A stretch of DNA of 64,000 nucleotides from an uncultured Thermosynechococcus sp. (GCF_938074695.1 NZ_CALJEM010000038.1:1-64000); one strand, 5' to 3'. Shown: positions 37,098 through 45,533, counted from the first letter of the stretch. A program made the numbers and translations. The notes: a model not told the origin generated them from the sequence alone.

Positions 37098-37522
37098 GTC
37101 ACGCTCTGCTTTGGTTACCCCTATTGGCGGTTTTTGTGGTTCTGGTATGGCTGGGCTGGGTCGAGTCCCGCAAGCTAGAACACTATCGCCACTGGGCGCA
37201 ACAGTTTGAGGCAAGCAAGTACGATATTGCCGCTGTCCTTGGTCAGCAGGGCGATCGCCTGATCTGGGGACAACCGACGCGACAGGGTATTGTCAATTTG
37301 CAAACCTGTGAATTCTCGGCCATCCAGAGCGTCTGGGTCGAGGGTGGGGGCCGGCGGCTTGAGACAGAGAGTGATCGTTTTAGGGGAACCATTTATCTGG
37401 TGTTGCAAACCCCCACAGGAGAGTGCCATCGCATTCCCTTTACAGAACTCTCCCTTGCCTTGGCGTGGCGCGATCGCCTGCAATCAAAACTTGCGGGTAA
37501 AATTGAGAGCGAGTTTGCATAG
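37094..37522 (+). CDS. Hypothetical membrane-anchored protein
   Basis: A 142-aa protein starting at ATG 37094, which overlaps the cinA TGA (ATGA). Residues 3-21 are one membrane segment (ALLWLPLLAVFVVLVWLGW). The rest is a soluble beta-rich domain with no family I recognise. It is probably cotranslated with cinA and precedes the GT9 gene by 13 bp. Confidence 0.7.
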   Translation: MSHALLWLPLLAVFVVLVWLGWVESRKLEHYRHWAQQFEASKYDIAAVLGQQGDRLIWGQPTRQGIVNLQTCEFSAIQSVWVEGGGRRLETESDRFRGTIYLVLQTPTGECHRIPFTELSLALAWRDRLQSKLAGKIESEFA

Positions 37523-37535
37523 GTTCTCAACCTGT

Positions 37536-38498
37536 ATGAAACATATCGTGGCGCTGGTGCCCGGTGGTATCGGTGATCAAATTCTTTTTTTTCCCACCCT
37601 TGACGATCTCAAAGCCCATTTTCCCCAAGCGCGGTTAGATGTAGTCGCTGAACCCCGTGCCGTTGCGGCCTACCAACTCAGCAGCAGTGTCCACCAGGTC
37701 ATTCCCTTTGACTTCAAAAACCGCAATGCCCTTGCCGACTGGGCAAACTTCATTGGTACACTCCGCGAGGGCGAGTACGACGCCATTCTTTCCTTGGGGC
37801 GGAGTAAAGCCGTGCGCTTCTTGCTCTGGCTGACGGGGATTCCCAAGCGGGTTGGCTTTGCTCAATTCAATCCTTTGGGGTTTCTTACCGATGCTGTGCC
37901 GCTCAACCTCAATCAGTACGCCGCTGCCACCTACCACGACTTACTCAAAGCCTTTGGCATCACCGCCCCCTGTCCTCTGCCCAAGGTCGTTATTACTGAG
38001 GCGGATCAAGAGTGGGCAACGGCAGAGCGGCACCGCTTGGGGATGACTGAGAGGTATCGCCTCTTGCACGGTGGCTCAAGTCAGATGGCACTCACCAAAG
38101 GGATTCAGAAAATTTACCCCCCTGCTGCATGGGCTGAGGTCATCCAGACCCTACAACAGCAGGAGCCGCATCTGCCCTGTATCGTGGTCTGTGGGCCTGA
38201 GGATCAAGCATGGGTGGAAGCACTATCCCAAGCCCTGCCCAACATTCAGATTAGCCGCCCACCCGATCTGCGCAAGCTAGCTGCCCTCATGCAACAGGCA
38301 CAACAAATCCTCTGTACCGATAGTGGTCCAATGCACATTGGCGTGGCAGTGGGGACTCCCCTAGTGGCGCTCTTTGGCCCTACAGATCCCGCGAAACTCT
38401 TGCCTGCGGATCCGCGTTTTCGTGCCGTCAAGTCCCCCACAGGCAACATGGCCGACATTCCAGTTGCAGCCGTGATTGAGGCGGCGCGCCATGGCTAG
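37536..38498 (+). CDS. Glycosyltransferase family 9 (heptosyltransferase-like)
   Basis: A 320-aa GT-B transferase resembling ADP-heptose:LPS heptosyltransferases. It begins MKHIVALVPGGIGDQILFFP and contains ILSLGRSKAVRFLLWLTGIP, LHGGSS and the donor-site segment TDSGPMHIGVAVGTPLVALFG. The true donor is unknown; few cyanobacteria have a classical heptose core. Start ATG 37536; the track ORF runs back into the previous gene. gmhB overlaps its end by 8 bp. Confidence 0.85.
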   Translation: MKHIVALVPGGIGDQILFFPTLDDLKAHFPQARLDVVAEPRAVAAYQLSSSVHQVIPFDFKNRNALADWANFIGTLREGEYDAILSLGRSKAVRFLLWLTGIPKRVGFAQFNPLGFLTDAVPLNLNQYAAATYHDLLKAFGITAPCPLPKVVITEADQEWATAERHRLGMTERYRLLHGGSSQMALTKGIQKIYPPAAWAEVIQTLQQQEPHLPCIVVCGPEDQAWVEALSQALPNIQISRPPDLRKLAALMQQAQQILCTDSGPMHIGVAVGTPLVALFGPTDPAKLLPADPRFRAVKSPTGNMADIPVAAVIEAARHG

Positions 38499-39081
38499 AC
38501 CGGCTGTTTTCCTGGATCGCGACGGCGTGCTAAACCAAGAGGTGGGCTATATTCACCGCCTTGAGGACTTGCAGCTCATCCCCGGTGTGGCTCAAGCAGT
38601 ACGACGACTCAATGAGGCCGGCTGGTTTTGCTGCTTAGCCTCCAATCAATCGGGTCCGGCGCGGGATTATTACAGCATTGATCATGTCCATGCCCTCCAC
38701 CAAAGACTCCAGGAATTACTGGCTGCAAGTGCCAGTGCCGTGTTGGATGCGGTTTACTTCTGTCCCGATCTCAGCCGCCCGGAAGGGGGAGTTGTAGCCG
38801 ACTACGCAGGCTGGACGACATGGCGCAAACCCAATACCGGTATGCTGGTAGCAGCGGCTTGGGATCACGACTTGGATTTAAGACGCAGTGTCATGGTGGG
38901 AGATAAGGCCACCGATATTGATCTGGCGCGAAATGCCGGCTGCTATGGCATTTTGGTACAGACGGGCTTCGGCGATCGCGTGCTTGAGGGGAGCTACCAA
39001 CACACCAGTCAACCCGATTACATTGCAGAGGATTTAGCCGCTGCCGTAGAGTGGATTTGTACTCACCTTGCGCCCCGTTAG
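38491..39081 (+). CDS. GmhB-like HAD phosphatase (heptose bisphosphatase family)
   Basis: A 196-aa HAD-IIIA phosphatase with motif I FLDRDGVLN, motif II ASNQSG and motif III/IV VGDKATDIDLARNAG. Neighbourhood and pattern fit D-glycero-D-manno-heptose-1,7-bisphosphate 7-phosphatase, the partner of a heptosyltransferase. The structural zinc site of typical GmhB (CxH...CxC before RKP) is mostly missing: FCPDLSRP keeps only the first Cys, and TTWRKP has none. Substrate is therefore uncertain. ATG 38491 lies within the GT9 3' end. Confidence 0.78.
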   Translation: MARPAVFLDRDGVLNQEVGYIHRLEDLQLIPGVAQAVRRLNEAGWFCCLASNQSGPARDYYSIDHVHALHQRLQELLAASASAVLDAVYFCPDLSRPEGGVVADYAGWTTWRKPNTGMLVAAAWDHDLDLRRSVMVGDKATDIDLARNAGCYGILVQTGFGDRVLEGSYQHTSQPDYIAEDLAAAVEWICTHLAPR

Positions 39082-39083
39082 GG

Positions 39084-39584
39084 ATGACTTCATCGCCAGA
39101 CTATACCAAGCCTCCCCTCGCCTTGCTCTTACTTGTGGTGTTGGGCTACGTACTCGTAGGGTGGTATCTGTCTGCCTATCCTTGGATGTGGTCAGCCTAT
39201 GCCTGTTTTTTTGCAGCTATTCTGACAGTATTTATCGTAGGTGGTACCTCTAGTCTGTTGCGCTCCAAACAGAACAATCCCAAGGGTATTTTCACCACCT
39301 TAATCCTGCGGATGGGTACCCCCAGTCTTTTTACCGTCTTGGTGCTGAGTACTGCCGTTACCCTTGCAATTATTGCCTTCCGGATCTTTAGTGTGATTGC
39401 CATTCTCATTGGCACCGAGATACTCGTGCGCATTGAAATGAAAGCCGCCGGCTACCAGAATTGGCAAATTGTGCTAGTACTGATTCCAACGGCGACTTTA
39501 GGGGTGTTTATTGGCTGGAGTATTGGGCACTACTTACCTTCTTCCCTAGAGGGGGCATCATTGCTCTTGGGGCTAAAGCAATAA
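39084..39584 (+). CDS. Conserved membrane protein
   Basis: A 166-aa protein with four predicted membrane segments, ending SLLLGLKQ. It starts at ATG 39084, two bases after the GmhB-like stop, so it is probably the last gene of the cinA-GT9-gmhB unit. An internal charged stretch (RIEMKAAGYQNWQ) separates the last two membrane helices. I do not recognise a family. It overlaps the Crp-family gene by 12 bp, tail to tail. Confidence 0.7.
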   Translation: MTSSPDYTKPPLALLLLVVLGYVLVGWYLSAYPWMWSAYACFFAAILTVFIVGGTSSLLRSKQNNPKGIFTTLILRMGTPSLFTVLVLSTAVTLAIIAFRIFSVIAILIGTEILVRIEMKAAGYQNWQIVLVLIPTATLGVFIGWSIGHYLPSSLEGASLLLGLKQ

Positions 39585-40268
39585 ACTTTCCAAGGCGCGT
39601 AGATTCGTAATGCACAGGCTCTCTTGATTGCGGCGAATAATGCCCTTCCGCTCCAGTTTCCCTAGCACCCGTGTCACCGTTTCCCGCGCCATGCCACTGA
39701 GACTGCTTAACTCACGGTGAGGTAAATTGGGAATTTCCAGGCCATCGGCTCCCTGTCGCCCCTGACCATCCGCTAAAAACAGCAGAATATCCGCCACCCG
39801 TGACGTACTGTCGGATTCCCGTAACCGTAGCCGCCGATTCAGTTGTCGTAGCCGCCGAGCCATCAACTTAGCAAGGCGGATGCCGGCTTGGGGTTCGGTA
39901 TTGACCAGATTGACAAAATCCGTGGCGGGCATATTGGCCACCACCGTTGGCGTTAGAGTAATTACATCCGTTGAACGGGGCACTTCCTCCAAGGGTGCCA
40001 TTTCCCCAAACAGTTCCCCTGGGCCAAGAATATTCAAGGTAACTTCTTTGCCATCAATGTTGTAGGTGCGAATTTTCACCCAGCCGCTGAGGATGAAGTA
40101 AACCGATGTTCCCCAGTCGTTTTCCAGCAAGATCACTCGGTTGGCAGGATGTTGCCGCGTCACCACATGGGCGAGTGCCTTTTCCACCACTGCCTGCGGT
40201 AAATCGCGAAAAAAGGGCGTATTTTGTAAAGATAGTTCGGGTGCAGGAGAACTACGCCGTTCTTGCAT
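39573..40268 (-). CDS. Crp/Fnr-family transcriptional regulator
   Basis: A 231-aa regulator. It has an N-terminal cyclic-nucleotide-binding fold (VILLENDWGTSVYFILSGWVKI, GELFGEMAPLEEVPRSTDV), a long dimer helix, and a C-terminal winged helix with IPNLPHRELSSLSGMARETVTRVLGKLE. Arg and Ser in PRST occupy the position that contacts the phosphate of cAMP in CRP, so cAMP binding is possible. It resembles SyCrp1-type proteins more than NtcA, though I cannot fix the orthologue. ATG 40268 is used because the track start is a weak upstream codon. Confidence 0.82.
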   Translation of the reverse strand: MQERRSSPAPELSLQNTPFFRDLPQAVVEKALAHVVTRQHPANRVILLENDWGTSVYFILSGWVKIRTYNIDGKEVTLNILGPGELFGEMAPLEEVPRSTDVITLTPTVVANMPATDFVNLVNTEPQAGIRLAKLMARRLRQLNRRLRLRESDSTSRVADILLFLADGQGRQGADGLEIPNLPHRELSSLSGMARETVTRVLGKLERKGIIRRNQESLCITNLRALESLLL

Positions 40269-40300
40269 AGAGGTCAAGACCGAGAGCGCGAGAGCAGAGG

Positions 40301-40565
40301 CTAAGCGAATAGGTGGTCAGGCGTTGCAGGAAAATCAATACCTGTGATCTTACCATTGCTATCCATAATCACAATCAATGTATCGGTAACCTTACACTTA
40401 GCAAGCGCTACCTTGACATTTCTCTTATCAATTCTTGACGCAGACTTGACTCTATTGATGACTGTTCCTTCAGTTCCCCAAGCTTTCGGGGAAAACGGCT
40501 GCGGAGTGTAAAGTTTATTAAAGACCTTGACTCCTTTGGTTAGCCTTCGTCACAATGAGTTCCAT
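40301..40565 (-). pseudogene. Start-less coding relic upstream of the Crp-family gene
   Basis: Not in the ORF track. Reading left from about 40549, 83 codons are open to TAG at about 40301 with coding-like sequence (KVFNKLYTPQPFSPKAWGTE, NVKVALAKCKVTDTLIVIMD), yet there is no ATG, GTG or TTG in the first 58 codons. ATG 40565 opens a short frame (MELIVTKA) displaced by one base, so a 1-nt insertion may separate the two parts. Codons are AT-richer than in neighbouring genes, which suggests foreign origin. No family recognised. Positions may be off by 1 nt. Confidence 0.4.
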
Positions 40566-40631
40566 AGGTTAAGACTTAAATTTTATCCTCAGGGCTGATT
40601 TGTAATAACTGCGGGTGAGTAGGTTGTGCCA

Positions 40632-40841
40632 ATGCTAGAAACCCTTGAATTTGTGATTTATCCCGATGGCCGCGTCGTTGAAACGGTGACAGGCATTTCT
40701 GGGATGTCTTGTGCTGAGGTGACTGCTGCCATTGAAACGCAACTTGGGTGTGTCATTAGCCAACAGCCCACTGCAGAATACTACGCTTCCCAAGAGGAAG
40801 AAAACCAATTGGTTGTTCAATCTGTCCCCTCCCAGTGGTAA
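40632..40841 (+). CDS. DUF2997 family protein
   Basis: A 69-aa protein; start ATG 40632, two codons after the track GTG. The segment LEFVIYPDGRVVETVTGISG followed by CAEVTAAIETQLG is the DUF2997 pattern found in cyanobacteria and plastids. Function unknown. It begins a three-gene plus-strand cassette with ycf35 (20 bp downstream) and a ferredoxin. Confidence 0.75.
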   Translation: MLETLEFVIYPDGRVVETVTGISGMSCAEVTAAIETQLGCVISQQPTAEYYASQEEENQLVVQSVPSQW

Positions 40842-40861
40842 TCGTTGAGGATTGTTGCTCC

Positions 40862-41248
40862 ATGTCGCACTTCAGCCAAATCAAAACCCAAATTCGGAGT
40901 TTACCCGCCCTCCAAGCTGCCCTAACGGACTTGGGCTTACCCTGGCGCTCTGGCCGTCAAGAAGTGCGGGGGTTTCGCGGTCAAACCCAAACGGCTCAAG
41001 TCGTGATTCCTCAACAAAATGGCTACGACATTGGCTTTCGCTGGAATGGCACGGAGTATGAACTAGTGGCCGATCTTGAGTTTTGGCAACAGGCGTGGTC
41101 AGTGGATCGCTTTTTGAATAAAGTCACTCAGCGCTATGCCTACCATGCAGTGCTGCAATCTGCCACGGAACAGGGCTTTCAAGTCCAGACCACAGAGCAG
41201 CAGGCGGATGGTAGTGTCAAGGTGGTGCTGCAACGCTGGCGTTCCTAG
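40862..41248 (+). CDS. ycf35: Ycf35 (DUF1257) family protein
   Basis: A 128-aa protein starting MSHFSQIKTQIRSL, the conserved opening of Ycf35, a protein of cyanobacteria and red-algal plastids with no established function. It also has NGYDIGFRWNGTEYELVAD and YAYHAVLQSATEQGF. The 9-residue extension of the track ORF is not conserved. It lies between DUF2997 and a ferredoxin, 12 bp before the latter. Confidence 0.85.
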   Translation: MSHFSQIKTQIRSLPALQAALTDLGLPWRSGRQEVRGFRGQTQTAQVVIPQQNGYDIGFRWNGTEYELVADLEFWQQAWSVDRFLNKVTQRYAYHAVLQSATEQGFQVQTTEQQADGSVKVVLQRWRS

Positions 41249-41260
41249 CCGCTTGAGAGA

Positions 41261-41683
41261 ATGGATAGACCCATGGGTCAGCCCCTTGGTTTAGAGCCAG
41301 AGCTTGGCGGTCAACTACGCCAAAGTGCACCTCGCAGTGGCTATGAACCGGAACTGGGGGGAACCCATCGCCAACAGGGTGTCTATGTAGATGAGATTAC
41401 CTGTATTGGCTGCAAACACTGTGCCCATGTGGCGCGAAATACGTTTTACATCGAGCCGAGTTACGGGCGATCGCGGGTAGTGCGCCAAGATGGCGATCCG
41501 ATTGAACTCATTCAAGAAGCCATTGATACCTGTCCCGTTGATTGCATCCACTGGGTGGATTACACGGAACTAAAACGGCTTGAAAAAGAACGTCTCGAGC
41601 AAGTCGTTCCTCCTGCCGGTTTTCCCATTGATCTAGCGACCACTCGCCGCAAAAAACGAGGGTCACTCCCTAGGACTGAATAG
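41261..41683 (+). CDS. 4Fe-4S ferredoxin
   Basis: A 140-aa ferredoxin with one [4Fe-4S] site: CIGCKHC, then the remote Cys in DTCPVDCIHW. An N-terminal arm (residues 1-40) holds two copies of an EPELGG motif, and a basic C-terminal tail follows. It acts as a single-cluster electron carrier; partner unknown. It ends the DUF2997-ycf35-ferredoxin cassette and overlaps nfeD by 14 bp, tail to tail. Confidence 0.85.
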   Translation: MDRPMGQPLGLEPELGGQLRQSAPRSGYEPELGGTHRQQGVYVDEITCIGCKHCAHVARNTFYIEPSYGRSRVVRQDGDPIELIQEAIDTCPVDCIHWVDYTELKRLEKERLEQVVPPAGFPIDLATTRRKKRGSLPRTE

Positions 41684-42101
41684 CATCCTCCGGCATGACA
41701 ATCAGCGTTGTTCCCTGACGACCGATGATAATTACGTGCTGATGCTCTGGAATAGCCAAACGGGGGTCACCACAGCGCGCTTGCCAGGAAATCCCCTCGT
41801 AGAGCACTCGTCCAGTTCCGCCGGCGGGAATTTTCGTGAGTGTTTCTGCCTCGGCGGTTTCCTTAAGAACTGGCGGGACTCGTTTTGGTTGGTACCGCCG
41901 CAAGAGGAAGACCACGGCTACCGATAACACTATCCAAAGGACAATTTGCACTGAAAAGCTGGGAATCAGAGGGGAGAGAAAAGCCACGATCAGGGCACTG
42001 AGTCCAACCGTAGCTTCCATAAAAGCTGTGGGCAGGACAAGCTCCATTACAAAAAGAATGGCAGCAACAATTAACCAAATCCAAAAGGGAGACAGTGGCA
42101 T
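41670..42101 (-). CDS. NfeD family membrane protein
   Basis: A 143-aa protein with two or three N-terminal membrane segments (FWIWLIVAAILFVMELVLP, then VQIVLWIVLSVAVVFLL) and a C-terminal OB-fold domain (GTGRVLYEGISWQARCGD, VIIIGRQGTTLIVMP). This is the short NfeD form that usually works with stomatin/SPFH proteins in membrane quality control; none is adjacent. Start ATG 42101. Confidence 0.85.
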   Translation of the reverse strand: MPLSPFWIWLIVAAILFVMELVLPTAFMEATVGLSALIVAFLSPLIPSFSVQIVLWIVLSVAVVFLLRRYQPKRVPPVLKETAEAETLTKIPAGGTGRVLYEGISWQARCGDPRLAIPEHQHVIIIGRQGTTLIVMPEDAIQS

Positions 42102-42293
42102 TGCTCTGATCACTGAAGACGGCTACTTCAACGATAGCTTAAACTCCCTTTCTACGGTGAGTGGATTTAACTGTTTTGAATGTGTTTAATGCCTGTGAAA
42201 AAAGTGGGACTGGAACTTATAAAGCTACCCTGCGTCAGGGGAGCTAGACTCCTCTAGTTCTGTATGATGATGAATTCAATGAGGCAAACAACA

Positions 42294-42470
42294 ATGACGG
42301 ATCTATTCATCTCCCTGCTGGTGGGACTCCTCACCCTTGGCCTGTTGACTAGTTGGCTATGGCGACCAACAACAACCCCTGTTTCTCGTGCCGAACAGGC
42401 CAATACACCCGATTTTGTTGCCGATGCACCTCCCCCGGATGATGAGGGTACGCCACCCCGTCGGGGATAG
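42294..42470 (+). CDS. Small single-span membrane protein (58 aa)
   Basis: ATG 42294 has GAGG about 9 nt upstream; three more in-frame ATGs lie before it. Residues 3-20 form one membrane helix (LFISLLVGLLTLGLLTSW). The tail is Pro/Asp-rich and ends with two Arg. No family recognised. It precedes the EI24 gene by 39 bp. Confidence 0.5.
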   Translation: MTDLFISLLVGLLTLGLLTSWLWRPTTTPVSRAEQANTPDFVADAPPPDDEGTPPRRG

Positions 42471-42509
42471 GCTAGGATTTTCCTAGGGACTTCTAGAAAC
42501 AATGCTTTA

Positions 42510-43274
42510 GTGATTGAGCAGCTTTGGTTAGCAGGGCAACTATTTCAAGCGGGTTTCTTTGCCTTTGGTCGTGGCCTTTTCTTTATTGCCCGCTATCACC
42601 TTTGGGGTTACCTGCTGCTACCGGCCTTTTTGAGTCTGGTGCTGGGGATTGCACTCATCATTGCTGCTTTCTGGGCTGTTCAAGTCGTCGGTAGTGATTG
42701 GTCTGTCGGTGGGGAATGGCAGTGGCTCTACCAAGGGTTCATTGATGTGTTGGCAACCCTGATGGCCATCTTTTTGGCCTTGATTAGCTACCAAACGCTG
42801 ATTCCCCTTGTGGTGATTCCTTTTCTGGGGGCGTTGCTCAGTCGGGTTGAAAAAATTACGATGGGACAAACCATTGAAGTGGGGTGGCGGCGAGATCTCT
42901 TGAACGCTATGATGGGCGGATGGCTTGCACTGCGGGATGCCATTTTGCAAGTGATCTTCCTACTGCTCTCGTTTCTTGCAGGTCCCTTGCAACCTGTTGT
43001 TATGGCGATCGCCAGTAGCTATTTCTTGGGGCGAGGAAGTTTTGATTACCTCCTTGAAAAACACAGCACCTCTTTGCGGGAGCGCAAACTCTTAACCCGT
43101 GCCTATAGACCCCAAATCTATGGCCTTGGTTTGGCGCAGTTTTTGGGGCTGTTGATCCCCTTGGTGGGGTTAGTGTTGGTACCGCCGGTGGGGGTGGTGG
43201 CCGCGGCTTTGCTGATTCAAGATTATCCACCGCAAGACCAGTTGATGGCAGTCAATGCGGTTTCTCGGCGTTGA
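42510..43274 (+). CDS. EI24 domain-containing membrane protein (CysZ-like)
   Basis: A 254-aa protein with about five to six hydrophobic segments. The opening FQAGFFAFGRGLFFIARYHLWGYLLLP and the RRDLLNAMMGGWLALRDAI stretch fit the EI24/CysZ family; CysZ of E. coli supports sulfate uptake, but cyanobacterial members are untested. The start is GTG 42510. The next gene begins 20 bp before its stop. Confidence 0.75.
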   Translation: MIEQLWLAGQLFQAGFFAFGRGLFFIARYHLWGYLLLPAFLSLVLGIALIIAAFWAVQVVGSDWSVGGEWQWLYQGFIDVLATLMAIFLALISYQTLIPLVVIPFLGALLSRVEKITMGQTIEVGWRRDLLNAMMGGWLALRDAILQVIFLLLSFLAGPLQPVVMAIASSYFLGRGSFDYLLEKHSTSLRERKLLTRAYRPQIYGLGLAQFLGLLIPLVGLVLVPPVGVVAAALLIQDYPPQDQLMAVNAVSRR

Positions 43275-44010
43275 TTTGGCGTGGAAGGGAGGAGCGTCAG
43301 GGTACTGCTGTTTGCAGTGGCAGGGGCAAAATTTAGGGGTGGTCGCCCTTGATCGCTCCCGTGATACGGATGAACTCCTAGCGTGGATTGATCGCGATGC
43401 ACCCTCTGCGCAAGGGGCAATGGTGGCGGTGGATGCACCCCTGATCATTCCCAATCCAAAGGGAATGCGTACCTGCGATCGCCAGTCCCATCAAGTCCTT
43501 GGCCGTTATCACGCCGGCTGTTATCCGGCAAATCAGCAATCCCCCTTTGCAGGCTACACCACGGGTTTTAGTGAAGCCCTAAGTCAACGGGGGTTTCGCC
43601 ATGCCCCTACCCTCACGCCCCAAGAACTAGGGCGCTTTCAAATTGAAGTCTTTCCCCATGGGACGGCGATCGCCCTCTTCCGGTTGGATCAAATCATTAA
43701 ATACAAAAAAGGCCGCCTTGCAGAGCGAGCCAAAGGGTTAGCGCGGCTGAGGGAGTTGATGGCTACCCGTCTTCCCCACTGTGAGCCACCCTTAGCCCTG
43801 CAACTCCCCACCGAACTCCCCGCCACCGGGCGAGATCTCAAAGCCCTAGAGGATCAACTGGATGCTGTGCTCTGTGCCTATACGGCAGCCTATTGGTGGT
43901 ACTGGGGGCGCGATCGCCACTGGGTGTTGGGGAGTGAGTCTTTTTCCTTAGAGCCAGCCCCCACCGCTGCCTACTTGAAAACTGGCTATATTGTTGTTCC
44001 GCGTGCCTAG
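43255..44010 (+). CDS. DUF429 family protein (RNase H-like fold)
   Basis: A 251-aa protein beginning MRFLGVDLAWKGG, with AMVAVDAPLIIPNPKGMRTCDR and FQIEVFPHGTAIALFRL. DUF429 proteins are predicted RNase H-fold nucleases; the two Asp-bearing strands seen here agree. Activity untested. Overlaps the EI24 gene by 20 bp and shares a CTAG stop with the gene on the other strand. Confidence 0.82.
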   Translation: MRFLGVDLAWKGGASGYCCLQWQGQNLGVVALDRSRDTDELLAWIDRDAPSAQGAMVAVDAPLIIPNPKGMRTCDRQSHQVLGRYHAGCYPANQQSPFAGYTTGFSEALSQRGFRHAPTLTPQELGRFQIEVFPHGTAIALFRLDQIIKYKKGRLAERAKGLARLRELMATRLPHCEPPLALQLPTELPATGRDLKALEDQLDAVLCAYTAAYWWYWGRDRHWVLGSESFSLEPAPTAAYLKTGYIVVPRA

Positions 44011-44306
44011 CTTTCGCGATTGCGGTAGCGTTGCAGCTCCGTGCGCAGGGCCGCAATTTCGGCACGCAAATCATCAATCAGGGCTTGCCAATCCACCCGC
44101 TGCTCGCCGCGAGGAACCACCATTTCTGACTCTTGACGAGCGCGTGCTTGCACCTCTTCCATGAATTGACGAAGCCGTTGCTGCTGTTCGGCATCAAATC
44201 GCCCCAGCTGACTTAGGAATTCCACAAAGAGATGTTGCGCCTGATCACGCAGGAGCGTTGCTGTCGCTCGACCAAGGAAAAAGGCATCCAGCGGCGATTG
44301 ACTCAT
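44007..44306 (-). CDS. Conserved cyanobacterial protein (DUF6825-like)
   Basis: A 99-aa soluble protein: MSQSPLDAFFLGRATATLL, then FLSQLGRFDAEQQQRLRQFMEEV and a C-terminal coiled coil (IDDLRAEIAALRTELQRYR). The opening is shared by a cyanobacterial/plastid family of unknown function. I start at ATG 44306, with GAGG about 10 nt upstream, rather than the track's 44324. Confidence 0.68.
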   Translation of the reverse strand: MSQSPLDAFFLGRATATLLRDQAQHLFVEFLSQLGRFDAEQQQRLRQFMEEVQARARQESEMVVPRGEQRVDWQALIDDLRAEIAALRTELQRYRNRES

Positions 44307-44638
44307 AGGAGTGTTATTCCTCATAAGTAGTGTTTTTCAATCCTTGAGTGTAACAAAGTTTTACAGGGAACAGACCTTGCTCTCTTCCTATTCTCCACTT
44401 CTCCACCTTGGTTTCCTATAGAGGAGATAAGAAATTCTTTCATCTTTTCCCTAGACAGGTGATCCATTGCAAAGTATAGAATTATCCCAATCCAAAAATT
44501 TTCTGTCATAGCTATAAGCTATGGAGATGAACTACTGGAGCCATTTCCTAAGCCAAAAGTGCTAGGCTGCCTTGCCTGTCATCCAGAGGCTAAAACTGGC
44601 ACATTTGCTAGGACTTGAGATGCCATTCAGGAGGACTA
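44307..44638. other. Gene-free stretch upstream of the Uma2 gene
   Basis: This is 332 bp of AT-richer sequence between divergent genes. It contains a short palindrome-like TAGCTATAAGCTA near 44510-44522. The 62-aa minus-strand ORF of the track has no ribosome-binding site and no family-like sequence. Promoters of the flanking genes must be here; none could be assigned. Confidence 0.35.
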
Positions 44639-45241
44639 ATGACGACGACTACCCCCAAACTAAATCACCCCCCTCATCCCCTGCGATTTACAGTGCAAGA
44701 CTATCATCGCTTAAGAGAATTAGGGTTTCTGGGCGAAGATGACCATATTGAGCTAATTCGAGGGGAGCTTATTCAAATGGCAGCCAAGGCAACCGCCCAT
44801 GAAGCCTGTGTCAGACGATTACTTCGTCAACTTCCCCTGCTCCTCCAGAATCGGGCAACTCTACAGTGTCAAGCCCCGCTTTCTCTAGCTTTTGATGGTG
44901 AGCCAGAACCAGATTTTGCCATTGTGCAGAATCGTCCGGATGACTATGCGACTCAACATCCGACACCTGCGGACGTATTACTGATTATTGAAGTAGCCGA
45001 CTCGTCTCTTGACTACGATCGCGAAGTGAAACTGCCGCTTTATGCCGAGGCAAAAATTAGTCACTACTGGCTGTTTAACCTCCGTGATTCTTATTTAGAA
45101 TCCTATAGTGAGCCTGATCAAATCACGCTAGGTAAATTTGGTTATTTGAACAGAAAAATCATTCCCAAAACTGGCACCGTTGCCCTGCCACCGTTTCCGG
45201 AACAGACACTTGAGCTTTCCTCAATTTTTCCAGATGTTTAA
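44639..45241 (+). CDS. Uma2 family (DUF820) putative restriction-like nuclease
   Basis: A 200-aa PD-(D/E)XK-fold protein. The family core is visible: GFLGEDDHIELIRGELIQM, then EPEPDFAIV, LLIIEVADSSLDYDREVKLPLYAEAKISHYW. The acidic and Lys residues (D in PDFAIV, E in IIEVADS, K in DREVKLP) are the expected active site. Such genes are numerous in cyanobacteria; function unknown, possibly selfish. AGGAGG 4 nt before ATG 44639 fixes the start. Confidence 0.88.
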   Translation: MTTTTPKLNHPPHPLRFTVQDYHRLRELGFLGEDDHIELIRGELIQMAAKATAHEACVRRLLRQLPLLLQNRATLQCQAPLSLAFDGEPEPDFAIVQNRPDDYATQHPTPADVLLIIEVADSSLDYDREVKLPLYAEAKISHYWLFNLRDSYLESYSEPDQITLGKFGYLNRKIIPKTGTVALPPFPEQTLELSSIFPDV

Positions 45242-45533
45242 CACGCCTAAAGGAGTTGGTATTATTTAGCAAAATTAAGGAACTAACTGAAATCTGCATT
45301 GAGAAGATCAAGCAGAATAGGCGGTGCTATCCCCTCTAATCCCCAAGAAATCAGATCGGCAAGGTTTTGTCGGATTAAACAGCATTCTGTAGGTGCTGAG
45401 AAGACTTGCTCCGCTCTGAGTCAATGCTTGCTCAATAGGATGTGGGAGCATGTGCCCTCTGTCTTGTCCCTCTCTTGTCTTGAATATTGACCAGATTTTG
45501 AAATAACTTCTAGAGTGCTTAAAAGAGGCAGAA
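45242..45533. other. bicA upstream region with a short coding-like relic
   Basis: 292 bp between Uma2 and bicA. The minus strand has a 43-codon open stretch without a start (contains NLADLISWGLEGIAPPILL), which looks like a gene fragment. The bicA promoter must lie here; a GAGG site precedes the bicA ATG. No named regulator site was recognised. Confidence 0.35.

Noticed and set aside
44321-44509. 62-aa minus-strand ORF in the gap before Uma2
   Set aside because: No ribosome-binding site, overlaps the likely promoter region, and no protein-like pattern.
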